Below, one piece after another: positions 1 to 5,590 of a DNA stretch of 10,311 nt. This DNA is from Zoogloeaceae bacterium. Its GTDB lineage: Bacteria; Pseudomonadota; Gammaproteobacteria; Burkholderiales; Rhodocyclaceae. Position numbers and translations under genes: made by a program. Within the stretch, counting starts at the first letter, position 1, and every line of letters starts with the position of its first letter. Under the pieces are notes generated by a model. That model had not been told where the DNA came from, did no database searches, and saw only the letters and a program-made list of their open reading frames with translations. The stretch spans positions 1 to 10,311 of the forward strand of contig JAISSL010000002.1 in the NCBI GenBank assembly GCA_031273145.1, written 5' to 3'.

Positions 1-755
1 GCACACGCAATACCCAGGGCATCAAGCTGCATCTGCTCTTTGAGGCGCATACCGCTTCGCCCCTTGCGTGCAGCATGACGCCCGCCAACGTCAATGACCG
101 GGATGAAGGCGTGCGGCTTACCATTGAACCAGGAGCCATCTACGTCTTCGACAAAGGTTACTGCGACTACACCTGGTGGCATGACATTCATCAAGCCGGG
201 GCAACGTTCGTGACTCGCTTCAAGAAGAATGCGCGACTATCCCTGGAACAGGAATGTCCACTTACACAAGAAGGCGAGGACGACATCCTGAAAGACGAGA
301 CTGTGCGCTTCTCGAACCATTATCCGGGCGGCGGGCGCAAAAATCCCTACTGCACGCCGCTGCGCCGGGTGACAGTGGCTCGCCCGGATCAATCCGCCCC
401 GCTGGTTTTGGCCACCAACGATCTAAACAGCCCGGCCAGTGTCATTGCCCAACGCTACAAGTCACGCTGGCAGATCGAACTGTTCTTCAAATGGATAAAA
501 CAACACCTGAACCTCAAGACTTTTTTGGGGCGCAGCGAAAACGCGGTAAAGATACAGATATTGAGCGCCATGATCACCTACGCCCTGCTGCTGATTCACA
601 GCGCAGCCACCCGCTTCAAAGGCAGACTGTGGATGCTGCTGGCCGAACTGCGTCCCAACCTCTTCATGCGCCCGCAGACGCAAGCCCTCATGAAGCGACG
701 AAGGCAAGAGCAGCAGCAGGAAATTGCCCGAATTCAACCGGAGTTGTTCTCATGA
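1..755 (+). CDS. IS4-family transposase, 3' part (5' end outside window)
   Basis: This is the C-terminal part of a DDE transposase that cuts and rejoins insertion-sequence ends. The open frame already runs at the left edge (first whole codon at 3), so the ATG at 75 is internal; the preceding codons read TRNTQGIKLHLLFEAHT, typical of IS4-family proteins just before the second catalytic Asp. That Asp lies in YVFDKGYCDY (about 145-175). The family's Y-x2-R-x3-E-x6-K signature is intact in YKSRWQIELFFKWIK, giving the catalytic Glu. The C-terminus is basic (MKRRRQEQQQ) and the TGA stop is at 753-755. No frameshift is visible in the part seen, so the element may be intact. The first catalytic Asp and the left terminal repeat are outside the window. 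The family call is from motif recognition; the subgroup was not resolved. Confidence 0.88.
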   Translation, partial: TRNTQGIKLHLLFEAHTASPLACSMTPANVNDRDEGVRLTIEPGAIYVFDKGYCDYTWWHDIHQAGATFVTRFKKNARLSLEQECPLTQEGEDDILKDETVRFSNHYPGGGRKNPYCTPLRRVTVARPDQSAPLVLATNDLNSPASVIAQRYKSRWQIELFFKWIKQHLNLKTFLGRSENAVKIQILSAMITYALLLIHSAATRFKGRLWMLLAELRPNLFMRPQTQALMKRRRQEQQQEIARIQPELFS

Positions 756-776
756 AAATTATCCCGGACAGCAGTG
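1..776 (+). mobile_element. IS4-family insertion sequence, right part
   Basis: This covers the transposase and its probable right terminal repeat. After the stop codon comes TTATCCCGGACAGCAGTG (759-776), which has the look of an IS4-type right inverted repeat (inward reading CACTGCTGTCCGGGATAA). The boundary is inferred because the left end is not in the window, so neither the matching repeat nor a target duplication could be compared. Just beyond it, gcgaaggcgggaatccag (778-795) looks like half of a common dispersed palindrome of the form cccgcGAAggcgggaatcc, which fits an insertion into that repeat. Confidence 0.5.
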
Positions 777-802
777 TGCGAAGGCGGGAATCCAGAGCTG
801 TA

Positions 803-827
803 ACGGGACGCAGGTTGCGTCCCCTAC
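803..827 (-). repeat. REP-like palindrome, copy 1
   Basis: A 25-nt imperfect palindrome. Read on the minus strand it starts with GTAGGGG, the GTAG head typical of REP sequences, and folds around GCAACCTGC. It matches the copy at 883-907 at 21 of 25 positions in inverted orientation; the four differences are paired across the stem (compensatory), which suggests that the stem structure is conserved. Confidence 0.65.
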
Positions 828-882
828 AAGTATTTCAGATGGCAAGGATGTCCTGCAAATGACAATGGTGGTTGGATTGCCC

Positions 883-907
883 GTAGGGGCGGCAACCTGC
901 CGCCCGT
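883..907 (+). repeat. REP-like palindrome, copy 2 (inverted relative to copy 1)
   Basis: A 25-nt sequence beginning GTAGGGGCGG with a stem GGGCGGCA.../...TGCCGCCC type fold. It is the inverted partner of the 803-827 copy; the two GTAG heads face each other across 55 nt, the layout of a bacterial interspersed mosaic element (two REPs in inverted orientation). No RAYT (REP-associated tyrosine transposase) gene is seen in the window. Confidence 0.65.
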
Positions 908-935
908 GTCATGCAGTCAGGGTGCTAAATCGTCC

Positions 936-964
936 TTGTTTTATCTAATCCAATGGATTAGAAT
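936..964 (+). promoter_or_regulatory. higBA promoter
   Basis: TTGTTT (936-941) and TAGAAT (959-964) are separated by 17 nt, a good sigma-70 arrangement. The predicted transcription start, six to seven bases downstream, falls at about 970-971, which is the toxin ATG itself, so the mRNA may be leaderless or nearly so. No Shine-Dalgarno sequence precedes the ATG, which agrees with this. Confidence 0.6.
944..962. promoter_or_regulatory. Palindromic operator, probable HigA/HigBA binding site
   Basis: Perfect inverted repeat TCTAATCC-aat-GGATTAGA with 8-bp arms. It fills the spacer between the -35 and -10 boxes and reaches into the -10, exactly where an autorepressing antitoxin would block RNA polymerase. 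Assignment to HigA is inferred from position. Confidence 0.6.
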
Positions 965-969
965 GAGCC

Positions 970-1302
970 ATGCACGTAATTGCCGAGTTACCCTCTTACA
1001 TCCGCTTGGCCGACAAGCTCTTGAGCGAGGAAGAACGCCAAGACCTCATCAGCTACCTGGCCGAGCATCCCAAATCCGGGGACATCATGGAAGGAACAGG
1101 CGGGGTACGCAAACTGCGCTGGCGCCGTGGTAGTCAAGGCAAAAGTGGAGGTGTGCGCGTTATCTACTACTACCACGATGACCTTATGCCGCTGTACCTG
1201 CTGACGCTTTTCGCCAAGGGCGACAAGACAAACCTGACCAAGTTCGAGCGCAACGAGCTGGCTGGCCTGGTGGATGTATTGGTGAACATCTGGAAAGGAT
1301 GA
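970..1302 (+). CDS. higB: HigB/RelE-type mRNA interferase toxin
   Basis: A 110-residue protein of the RelE/ParE superfamily, closest by eye to the HigB2-type group (COG4737-like). Such toxins cleave mRNA on the ribosome and are neutralised by a cognate XRE antitoxin. Family features seen are EHPKSGDIMEGTGGVRKLRW (about 31-50), the basic RWRRGSQGKSGGVRVIYYYHDD core strand region (about 49-70) and LLTLFAKGDKTNLTKFE (about 77-93), the last carrying the Lys-rich end of the RNase fold. The toxin-first order with the antitoxin following in a 4-bp ATGA junction is typical of higBA. The ATG at 970 sits at the predicted transcription start with no ribosome-binding site; no better upstream start is in frame. 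The gene appears intact. Target specificity cannot be read from the sequence. Confidence 0.88.
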   Translation: MHVIAELPSYIRLADKLLSEEERQDLISYLAEHPKSGDIMEGTGGVRKLRWRRGSQGKSGGVRVIYYYHDDLMPLYLLTLFAKGDKTNLTKFERNELAGLVDVLVNIWKG

Positions 1303-1310
1303 GAAAAAAC

Positions 1311-1595
1311 ATGAACACTGCATTCAACAACATCAAACAAGGCTTGCAAGAAGCAATTTCCCACGCCAAGGGCGATGCGCGTGGCGTGCGGGTGCATCGC
1401 CCTCGCGCAATTGACGTGAAGTCTGTGCGCGCAAAAGTGGGGATGACCCAGGAACAGTTTGCCGCCAGCTTTGGCTTCTCTACCGCAACCCTGCGGCATT
1501 GGGAACGCGGTGACCGTTCTCCGCACGGCTCGGCTCTGGTACTGCTCAACGTGATCGAACGTAACCCCCAAGCGGTCATTGAGGCACTGGCGTAA
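1311..1595 (+). CDS. higA: HigA/NadS-type XRE antitoxin and autorepressor
   Basis: A 94-residue DNA-binding antitoxin for the upstream toxin. The helix-turn-helix is clear: VRAKVGMTQEQFAASFGFST (about 39-58) followed by ATLRHWERGDRSPHG (about 59-73), the usual XRE pattern with recognition helix and the WERGxRxP tail. The N-terminal 38 residues probably form the toxin-binding and dimerisation part. Two starts are possible. ATG 1299 overlaps the toxin stop as ATGA but has AAAGGA directly against it, too close to serve as a ribosome-binding site. ATG 1311 has AAGGA and GAG at usable distances and gives the usual family N-terminus, so it is preferred. It is likely to bind the palindrome at 944-962. 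No terminator follows; the transcript runs towards the repeat element at 1654. Confidence 0.86.
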   Translation: MNTAFNNIKQGLQEAISHAKGDARGVRVHRPRAIDVKSVRAKVGMTQEQFAASFGFSTATLRHWERGDRSPHGSALVLLNVIERNPQAVIEALA

Positions 1596-1721
1596 CAGTC
1601 TGCCCGACCTTGGGTTTGCGTCTCACCCTCAAACGGACGGCCTCTACCGCCGCTTAGCGCGTTTTTGATTCAGTCGAGTACACTTTTGCGCTTGCTTGCC
1701 CTCTCCCGGCGCTTCGCGCCA

Positions 1722-1745
1722 CCCTCTCCCACAAGTGGGAGAGGG
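1722..1745. repeat. Hairpin, 11-bp perfect arms (CCCTCTCCCAC/GTGGGAGAGGG)
   Basis: Perfect palindrome with a 2-nt centre, inside the 180-bp element. A short GGCGC-ttc-GCGCC hairpin (1708-1720) precedes it, itself preceded by another CCCTCTCCC. Without a T-tract, termination is uncertain, though it may end or pause transcripts from both sides. Confidence 0.7.
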
Positions 1746-1774
1746 GATGCCCAGTACCGTCCGCGCTACCTATC

Positions 1775-1802
1775 TCCCCTCTCCCGCTTGCGGGAGAGGG
1801 GA
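1775..1802. repeat. Hairpin, 13-bp perfect arms (TCCCCTCTCCCGC/GCGGGAGAGGGGA)
   Basis: Perfect palindrome with a TT centre, a second variant of the 1722-1745 unit in the same element. It lies 32 bp downstream of the EI stop codon on the minus strand and could protect or end the PTS operon mRNA; there is no T-tract. Confidence 0.7.
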
Positions 1803-1833
1803 ATTGTTCGCACATGAATCAAAAACGCTCTAA

Positions 1834-3609
1834 CTACTCGTCCGGCGATTGAATAAACTCTCCCAGGTTGAGTTTTTCTACCGCCTCTTCAATCTTTCCC
1901 GTCTCGTCCAGCTTGATGATGCTGCGGGCAAGCGGGGTTAGCTCTTCGACATCCGCCTGAATGATATGGCTTTTGACTTCCATGATCTGCGAAGGCTGCA
2001 TGGAAAAGGTACGCAGCCCAAGCCCCAGCAAAAGCCGGGTAAATTTAGGCTCGCCCGCCATTTCGCCACAGATTGAAATGGGAATATCCATTTTTTCCGC
2101 GCTGGCCAGGGTGTGCGCGATCAGCGCCAGCACCGCCGGATGAAGGGAATCGTACAGGCTGGCAACCTGCTCGTCGCTCCGGTCAATGGCAAGGGTGTAT
2201 TGAATCAGGTCGTTGGTTCCGATGGAAAGGAACGCCAGCCGTTTCAGGAACATCTGGATAGCCAGCGCCGCGCCCGGAATTTCAATCATGCCGCCCACCT
2301 CAATGTCACGGGCGAAGGGAATTTTTTCTTCCGCCAGACTGATCTTGGCATGGGCAATGGCGCTCAAGGAAGCGTCTATCTGGCGGGCGTGCGACAACAT
2401 GGGAATCAGGAGCTTTACATTGCCATAGCGGGAAGCGCGCAAAATGGCGCGCAACTGCGTATGAAACATTTTTGGCTCGGACAGCGAAAGGCGAATGGCG
2501 CGTCGCCCCAGAGCGGGATTGGTCGGGGTGCGCTGGCGGTCAAGCATCTTGTCGCCGCCCAAATCAAAGGTACGGATGATGACGGGACGCCCGTCCATCG
2601 CCTTGACCACTTGCCGGTAGGCTTCAAACTGCTCTTCTTCCGAAGGGATGTCACTGCGCCCCAGAAACAGGAATTCGGTGCGGAACAGGCCGATTCCATC
2701 CGCGCCGGATTCCAGCACCGCATCGGTATCGGAAGGAATTTCGATGTTGGCAAGCAACCTGACCGGAATACCATCCAGCGTCTGAGCCACCGTGGATTTC
2801 AGCCGTTTTAGCTTGCTGCGTTCCAGTTCCAGCAGTTCCTTCTTGATTCTGTATTCGTCGAGAATCTGCTCGTCTGGATTGATCATCAAAATTCCGCGCT
2901 GCCCATCCACAATCAGCCATTCGCCATCCCGAATCATCGCCCGCGCGCTTTCCAGCCCAACAATGGCAGGAATCGTCATACTACGCGCCAGAATGGCGGT
3001 ATGCGAAGTCGCGCCGCCCACATCGGTCACGAAAGAGGCAAAATGCCGCCCCTTGAAGGCAATCGTATCGGTCGGCGAAAGATCATGCGCGACGATGATG
3101 AGATTTTCTTCCGTGGTTTCAGGCGTTTTTCCCTTCGCCTTGCCCAGAGTCGTCCGGGCAGGCTTGCCCAGCAACTCCTGAATCACCCGTTCGCCAACCT
3201 GCAAAACGTCATTTTTACGTTCCCGCAGATAAGGGTCCTCAAACTGCTCGAATTGCCCGGACAACTGCTCCATGCGCTGCACCAGCGCCCATTCCGCATT
3301 GCAGAGGCGCTCGCGGATGATGTTTCTGGTTGCCTCCACCAATTCCGGGTCGGAAAGAAACAGCATGTGCAAATCAATGAAGGCCAGCAACTCCGTGGGC
3401 GCAATGGCAGAAGATTCGTTTTGCGCGCGCAGGCTCAACAATTCTTCCCGTACCGATTCCAGGGCGCGATCCAGGCGTCCGATTTCCCGCTCGGCCTGCT
3501 TGGCCGTAATCGTCAAGTGCGCCACGTCCAGGGTCGCGTGCGACATCAAAAGCGCGCGCCCAATGGCAATACCGCTGGAAACGCCTACTCCGTGCAGGAT
3601 AAAACCCAC
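1834..3609 (-). CDS. ptsI: Enzyme I of the phosphotransferase system (PEP-protein phosphotransferase)
   Basis: Cytoplasmic enzyme that takes phosphate from phosphoenolpyruvate and passes it to HPr. The N-terminal domain begins FILHGVGVSSGIAIGRA. The phosphohistidine lies in GGATSHTAILARS (His203, counted from the GTG start). The C-terminal PEP-binding barrel has GLFRTEFLF, the signature GTNDLIQYTLAIDRSDE and the catalytic-Cys loop ICGEMAGEP. Length is 591 residues, near the family norm of about 575. The GTG at 3609 is chosen as start because an AGGAG lies 7 nt before it and the protein then begins exactly where EI family members do; the longer frame from 3639 would overlap HPr and add ten atypical residues. 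Only 4 nt separate it from the HPr stop, so it is in an operon with HPr and EIIA. A charged insert (GKAKGKTPETTEEN) sits ahead of the phosphohistidine domain core. No permease component is nearby, so a regulatory role is inferred. Confidence 0.96.
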   Translation of the reverse strand: MGFILHGVGVSSGIAIGRALLMSHATLDVAHLTITAKQAEREIGRLDRALESVREELLSLRAQNESSAIAPTELLAFIDLHMLFLSDPELVEATRNIIRERLCNAEWALVQRMEQLSGQFEQFEDPYLRERKNDVLQVGERVIQELLGKPARTTLGKAKGKTPETTEENLIIVAHDLSPTDTIAFKGRHFASFVTDVGGATSHTAILARSMTIPAIVGLESARAMIRDGEWLIVDGQRGILMINPDEQILDEYRIKKELLELERSKLKRLKSTVAQTLDGIPVRLLANIEIPSDTDAVLESGADGIGLFRTEFLFLGRSDIPSEEEQFEAYRQVVKAMDGRPVIIRTFDLGGDKMLDRQRTPTNPALGRRAIRLSLSEPKMFHTQLRAILRASRYGNVKLLIPMLSHARQIDASLSAIAHAKISLAEEKIPFARDIEVGGMIEIPGAALAIQMFLKRLAFLSIGTNDLIQYTLAIDRSDEQVASLYDSLHPAVLALIAHTLASAEKMDIPISICGEMAGEPKFTRLLLGLGLRTFSMQPSQIMEVKSHIIQADVEELTPLARSIIKLDETGKIEEAVEKLNLGEFIQSPDE

Positions 3610-3613
3610 GTTC

Positions 3614-3880
3614 TTACTCCTCGCCAAAACGGTTTTCAATCAATTCGACAATGGCCTTCATTGCCGCCTCTTCATCGCGTCCTGAAGTCTCCAGAATCAG
3701 GCGTCTGCCCTGTCCTGCCGCCAGCATCATGATACCCATGATGCTTTTGGCGTTGATCCGGCGTTCGCCCCGTTCCAGCCAGACTTCACTGGCAAACATC
3801 CCGGCCAGTTGTGCCAACTGCCCCGAAGGACGGGCATGTAGCCCCAGTTTATTGAGAATTTCGATTTCCTGGCGCATCAT
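3614..3880 (-). CDS. ptsH: HPr phosphocarrier protein
   Basis: Small cytoplasmic phosphocarrier that receives phosphate from EI on a histidine and hands it to EIIA. Length is 88 residues, normal for HPr. The active-site motif is KLGLHARPSG with His15 when the ATG at 3880 is used. The regulatory-serine loop INAKSIMGIMML places Ser46 exactly where HPr kinase/phosphorylase acts, so kinase control is possible; hprK is not in this window. Starts at 3880 (MMRQ) or 3877 (MRQ) both fit; a TTG two codons further out is less likely. It follows EIIA by 2 nt and precedes EI by 4 nt, with weak ribosome-binding signals, consistent with translational coupling. Both phosphorylation residues are visible, so the protein is expected to be active. 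Confidence 0.95.
   Translation of the reverse strand: MMRQEIEILNKLGLHARPSGQLAQLAGMFASEVWLERGERRINAKSIMGIMMLAAGQGRRLILETSGRDEEAAMKAIVELIENRFGEE
3617..3621 (-). promoter_or_regulatory. Ribosome-binding site deciding the GTG start of ptsI
   Basis: AGGAG on the minus strand, 7 nt before the GTG at 3609. It overlaps the last codons of HPr (gag gag taa), so EI translation is probably coupled to that of HPr. Confidence 0.75.
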
Positions 3881-3882
3881 CG

Positions 3883-4275
3883 TCAAACGTCTTTCAGCAT
3901 GTTGAGCGCGCCATCGCGCGCGCCGCTTAACGCCTTGGCGACCAGATTTTCCATTCCCCCTTCGCGGTAAGTCAACGCGCGCAGGAGCATCGGTAAACTT
4001 ACGCCCGCAATGCCTTCCACGCGCCCCGGTTCCAGCAGCTTGCTGGCGACGTTGGCCGGAGTCGCGCCATAAATGTCCGTCATGACCAGTACGCCTTCGC
4101 CTTCATCCACCTGCGCCAGCATGGCGCGCGCAAGCGGCAGAATCGCCAGCGGATCATCCTGCGCGACGATCCCCAACTGCGCCAGCAGGGGCGGGCGCTT
4201 GTTGAGAACGTGATAAACATTTTGCAGCAGGGATTCGCCCAAAGTGCCGTGGGTTATGAGCAATATGCCAATCAT
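3883..4275 (-). CDS. Mannose-type PTS EIIA domain protein
   Basis: A stand-alone 130-residue EIIA of the mannose/fructose subfamily (often called ptsM or EIIA-Man in betaproteobacteria). It accepts phosphate from HPr on the histidine of IGILLITHGTLGESL (His9). The second signature, VLVMTDIYGATPANVASKLL (about 62-81), forms the usual active-site support. Length matches single-domain EIIA-Man. No EIIB, EIIC or EIID gene follows, so with HPr and EI it forms a permease-less, presumably regulatory, phosphorelay. It is the first gene of the three-gene operon; the ATG at 4275 begins exactly at the family start, with only a weak upstream purine run. The upstream neighbour, cytochrome c', is closed off by an intrinsic terminator, so the PTS operon must have its own promoter in 4276-4350. 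Confidence 0.93.
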   Translation of the reverse strand: MIGILLITHGTLGESLLQNVYHVLNKRPPLLAQLGIVAQDDPLAILPLARAMLAQVDEGEGVLVMTDIYGATPANVASKLLEPGRVEGIAGVSLPMLLRALTYREGGMENLVAKALSGARDGALNMLKDV

Positions 4276-4302
4276 GGAAAAGCATCCAGGAATAAACGCT
4301 TT

Positions 4303-4329
4303 ATTTTAGCCAAATATCCGGTCAAGCAA
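4303..4329 (-). promoter_or_regulatory. Candidate promoter of the EIIA-HPr-EI operon
   Basis: On the minus strand TTGCTT (4329-4324) and TAAAAT (4308-4303) are 15 nt apart, shorter than ideal. An overlapping TTGACC (4325-4320) is a better -35 box but too close to this -10. The location between the cytochrome c' terminator and the EIIA start is right; the exact boxes are uncertain. Confidence 0.35.
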
Positions 4330-4350
4330 GCGATTCATTATTCCAGGTCG

Positions 4351-4380
4351 AAAAAAAAAGCGGCACAGAAGCCGCTTTTT
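4351..4380 (-). terminator. Intrinsic terminator after cytochrome c'
   Basis: On the minus strand AAAAAGCGGC, a 6-nt loop, GCCGCTTTTT and further T residues (nine in all) follow the cytochrome c' stop codon by 37 nt. The stem has five G-C pairs flanked by an A/T extension, a textbook Rho-independent terminator. The A-run also makes it partly bidirectional. Confidence 0.9.
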
Positions 4381-4417
4381 ATGGGGATCGCGCAAAAACG
4401 CAAATCTCCGCGAGTAC

Positions 4418-4870
4418 TCAATTCTTCATCTTGAAGTCGTCGTGGCAGGCTTTGCAGGTGCCGCCGACTTTTCCGTGCTGCGCCTTGACTTCGGCAACCG
4501 TCCCTACTGCGGCAATTCTGGCCAGCTCGTCGGCTTCCTTGGTGAAGGCTTGCGCGTACTTGGCGGCGTCCTGCGGCTTGCTGAAGAATTCCGGCTTGAC
4601 GTAGGTCTTGACGTTGCCTACGTCTTTTTCGGAACCTTTGACATAGAGCGCGCCCATGCCGGAATTGGCAATCGCGGCAATCGCGTTGGCGGCCTTGATG
4701 ACTTCCGCCTGGTTGTAGGTTCCTTCCACATTGTCCTTGATCTTGTTCATGTTCCAGCCTATGTAGGCGTAACCCGCCTGACGGGTCTTGATGGCCTTGT
4801 CAGGCTCAATGGCAAGGGCGGAACCGGCAACAGCAAAAGCAAAAGCGGCGAGGGCTATTTTTTTCATCAT
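4418..4870 (-). CDS. Cytochrome c' (periplasmic c-type haem protein)
   Basis: A 150-residue secreted class II cytochrome c. Residues 1-20 (MMKKIALAAFAFAVAGSALA) are a Sec signal peptide with an ALA cleavage motif, and the mature protein begins IEPDKAIKTRQ. The four-helix-bundle pattern starts with KTRQAGYAYIGWNMNKIKDN, and the haem-binding motif CKACH lies at 139-143 near the C-terminus, as in this family. His143 would be the axial ligand; the distal residue was not assigned. The ATG at 4870 is chosen because GGAG lies 7 nt upstream; the longer open frame to 5104 would lack a signal peptide at its start. Members bind NO or CO and are linked to NO tolerance, but some only carry electrons, so the role here is inferred. 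A single-gene transcript is likely, given the promoter and terminator on either side. Confidence 0.93.
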   Translation of the reverse strand: MMKKIALAAFAFAVAGSALAIEPDKAIKTRQAGYAYIGWNMNKIKDNVEGTYNQAEVIKAANAIAAIANSGMGALYVKGSEKDVGNVKTYVKPEFFSKPQDAAKYAQAFTKEADELARIAAVGTVAEVKAQHGKVGGTCKACHDDFKMKN

Positions 4871-4963
4871 GGTAAATCTCCATCTGATTTGTGACTGAAG
4901 GGGAACTGCAAAACCGCCCGCCAAGCCTGCAACAGCGTACCGGGCAACTCCACATGGGTTCGC

Positions 4964-4969
4964 ATTATA
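4964..4969 (-). promoter_or_regulatory. -10 box of the cytochrome c' promoter
   Basis: A perfect TATAAT on the minus strand, about 94 nt upstream of the cytochrome c' ATG. No good -35 is found at 16-18 nt (the sequence there is GGGAAA-like), which would suit a promoter needing an activator. An imperfect inverted repeat at 5022-5036 lies upstream of it. Confidence 0.5.
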
Positions 4970-5021
4970 TACATTTCCGGGCACATTTTCCCCCGCTTCG
5001 CCAAATAGCCGACCGCAAGAT

Positions 5022-5036
5022 GCTACATTTTGTAAC
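5022..5036. promoter_or_regulatory. Imperfect inverted repeat upstream of cytochrome c'
   Basis: GCTACA-ttt-TGTAAC, arms matching at five of six positions, about 53 bp upstream of the TATAAT. Possibly a regulator site; the overlapping AAGATGCTACATTT (5017-5030) loosely recalls an NsrR half-site but does not match it well. Regulator unknown. Confidence 0.25.
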
Positions 5037-5055
5037 GAAAACCGATTTGCGAACT

Positions 5056-5532
5056 TTATAGCCCCACGATGGTTGGCGAGAAGGGGATTGCGGGCGATGT
5101 CCAAATCTCGTTGAAAAGCTTCCAGTAGGGTTGTACTTCGTTTTCCTCATCCAGCATCAGCTTGCAGCGCGGCTGTTCCCAATCGAAACGCACTACGCCA
5201 TGTTGCCCGTCCGCCAGCGCCATGCAGTCGCGCCGGGGGACGAAATTATCGGAAATCTTCTGGATTTTCAGGGTATGGTGGTAAGTCTGCATGAGCCGCA
5301 AAAGGCGCGGATGATTGCGCGTCAACCCATCGGTATCGCGCAGGGCAATGCAAACCGTAAACTGGGGACGCTCGGTCAATAAAACGCGCAGGGTCTCCAT
5401 GTTGGCGGCTTCGGCAAGCCCCGTCCTGTCAAGGGTATCGTCGAAAATGCACAGTTCCGATTCCGCCCGCGCCAGAATCTGCGCGAACGAAGCCTGAAAA
5501 TCGTGCCACGAATCGTAAATGATCTCGCTCAT
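5056..5532 (-). CDS. Conserved hypothetical protein, possibly PLD-like fold
   Basis: A 158-residue cytoplasmic protein with no signal peptide or membrane segment. I do not recognise a characterised family with confidence. It resembles short betaproteobacterial proteins of unknown function (possibly the DUF7931 type). Visible pattern: an acidic strand ELCIFDDTLDRTGL (about 26-39), NHPRLLRLMQTYHHTLKIQ (about 73-91), then ADGQHGVVRFDWEQPRCKLMLDEENE (about 107-132) and a C-terminal WKLFNEIWTSPAIPFSPTIVGL. The strand-then-basic layout and the final W..S.P element recall phospholipase D-like folds, but no HKD motif is present, so no activity is claimed. The ATG at 5532 gives a clean N-terminus, though it has no ribosome-binding site. 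It is divergent from rlmD, with 58 bp between the two starts. Confidence 0.75.
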   Translation of the reverse strand: MSEIIYDSWHDFQASFAQILARAESELCIFDDTLDRTGLAEAANMETLRVLLTERPQFTVCIALRDTDGLTRNHPRLLRLMQTYHHTLKIQKISDNFVPRRDCMALADGQHGVVRFDWEQPRCKLMLDEENEVQPYWKLFNEIWTSPAIPFSPTIVGL

Positions 5533-5558
5533 GGGGGGAAGTTTAACGGCTTGGCCTG

Positions 5559-5564
5559 TACAAT
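5559..5564 (+). promoter_or_regulatory. Candidate -10 box for rlmD
   Basis: TACAAT in the 58-bp gap between the divergent genes, 26 nt before the rlmD ATG. No convincing -35 box was found. The ribosome-binding site GGGAGAAG follows at 5579-5586. Confidence 0.35.
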
Positions 5565-5590
5565 GGCGAACTTTTTTTGGGAGAAGATGG

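Larger units (their letters stand above)
1654..1833. repeat. 180-bp palindrome-rich element with 19-bp terminal inverted repeats
   Basis: The ends are TTAGCGCGTTTTTGATTCA (1654-1672) and its inverted copy TGAATCAAAAACGCTCTAA (1815-1833), matching at 18 of 19 positions. Inside are three CCCTCTCCC motifs and two long perfect hairpins. No coding frame of note is present. The layout is that of a MITE-like or composite intergenic repeat. It ends at the base before the EI stop codon (1834-1836). No target-site duplication is evident. CCCTCTCCC/GGGAGAGGG palindromes are common dispersed repeats in beta- and gammaproteobacteria. Confidence 0.65.

Noticed and set aside
254..862. Plus-strand frame of 202 codons overlapping the transposase
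   Set aside because: It is out of frame with the transposase, whose catalytic motifs are clear; the protein has shadow composition and no motif.
1654..1833. CRISPR-like array suggested by repeated CCCTCTCCC motifs
   Set aside because: The repeats are short, unevenly spaced and palindromic with flanking inverted ends; there are no regular spacers and no cas genes.
2113..2811. Long plus-strand frame (232 codons) inside the ptsI region
   Set aside because: It lies antisense to the conserved EI barrel domain; its protein has no family pattern, and such frames are usual opposite G+C-rich genes.
3001..3732. Long plus-strand frame (243 codons) across the ptsI/ptsH junction
   Set aside because: It is antisense to EI and HPr, which are certain; its composition (Arg, Gln, His-rich) is that of a shadow frame.
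4871..5104. N-terminal extension of the cytochrome c' frame
   Set aside because: The signal peptide begins at 4870 with a good ribosome-binding site, and the region upstream carries a TATAAT promoter.
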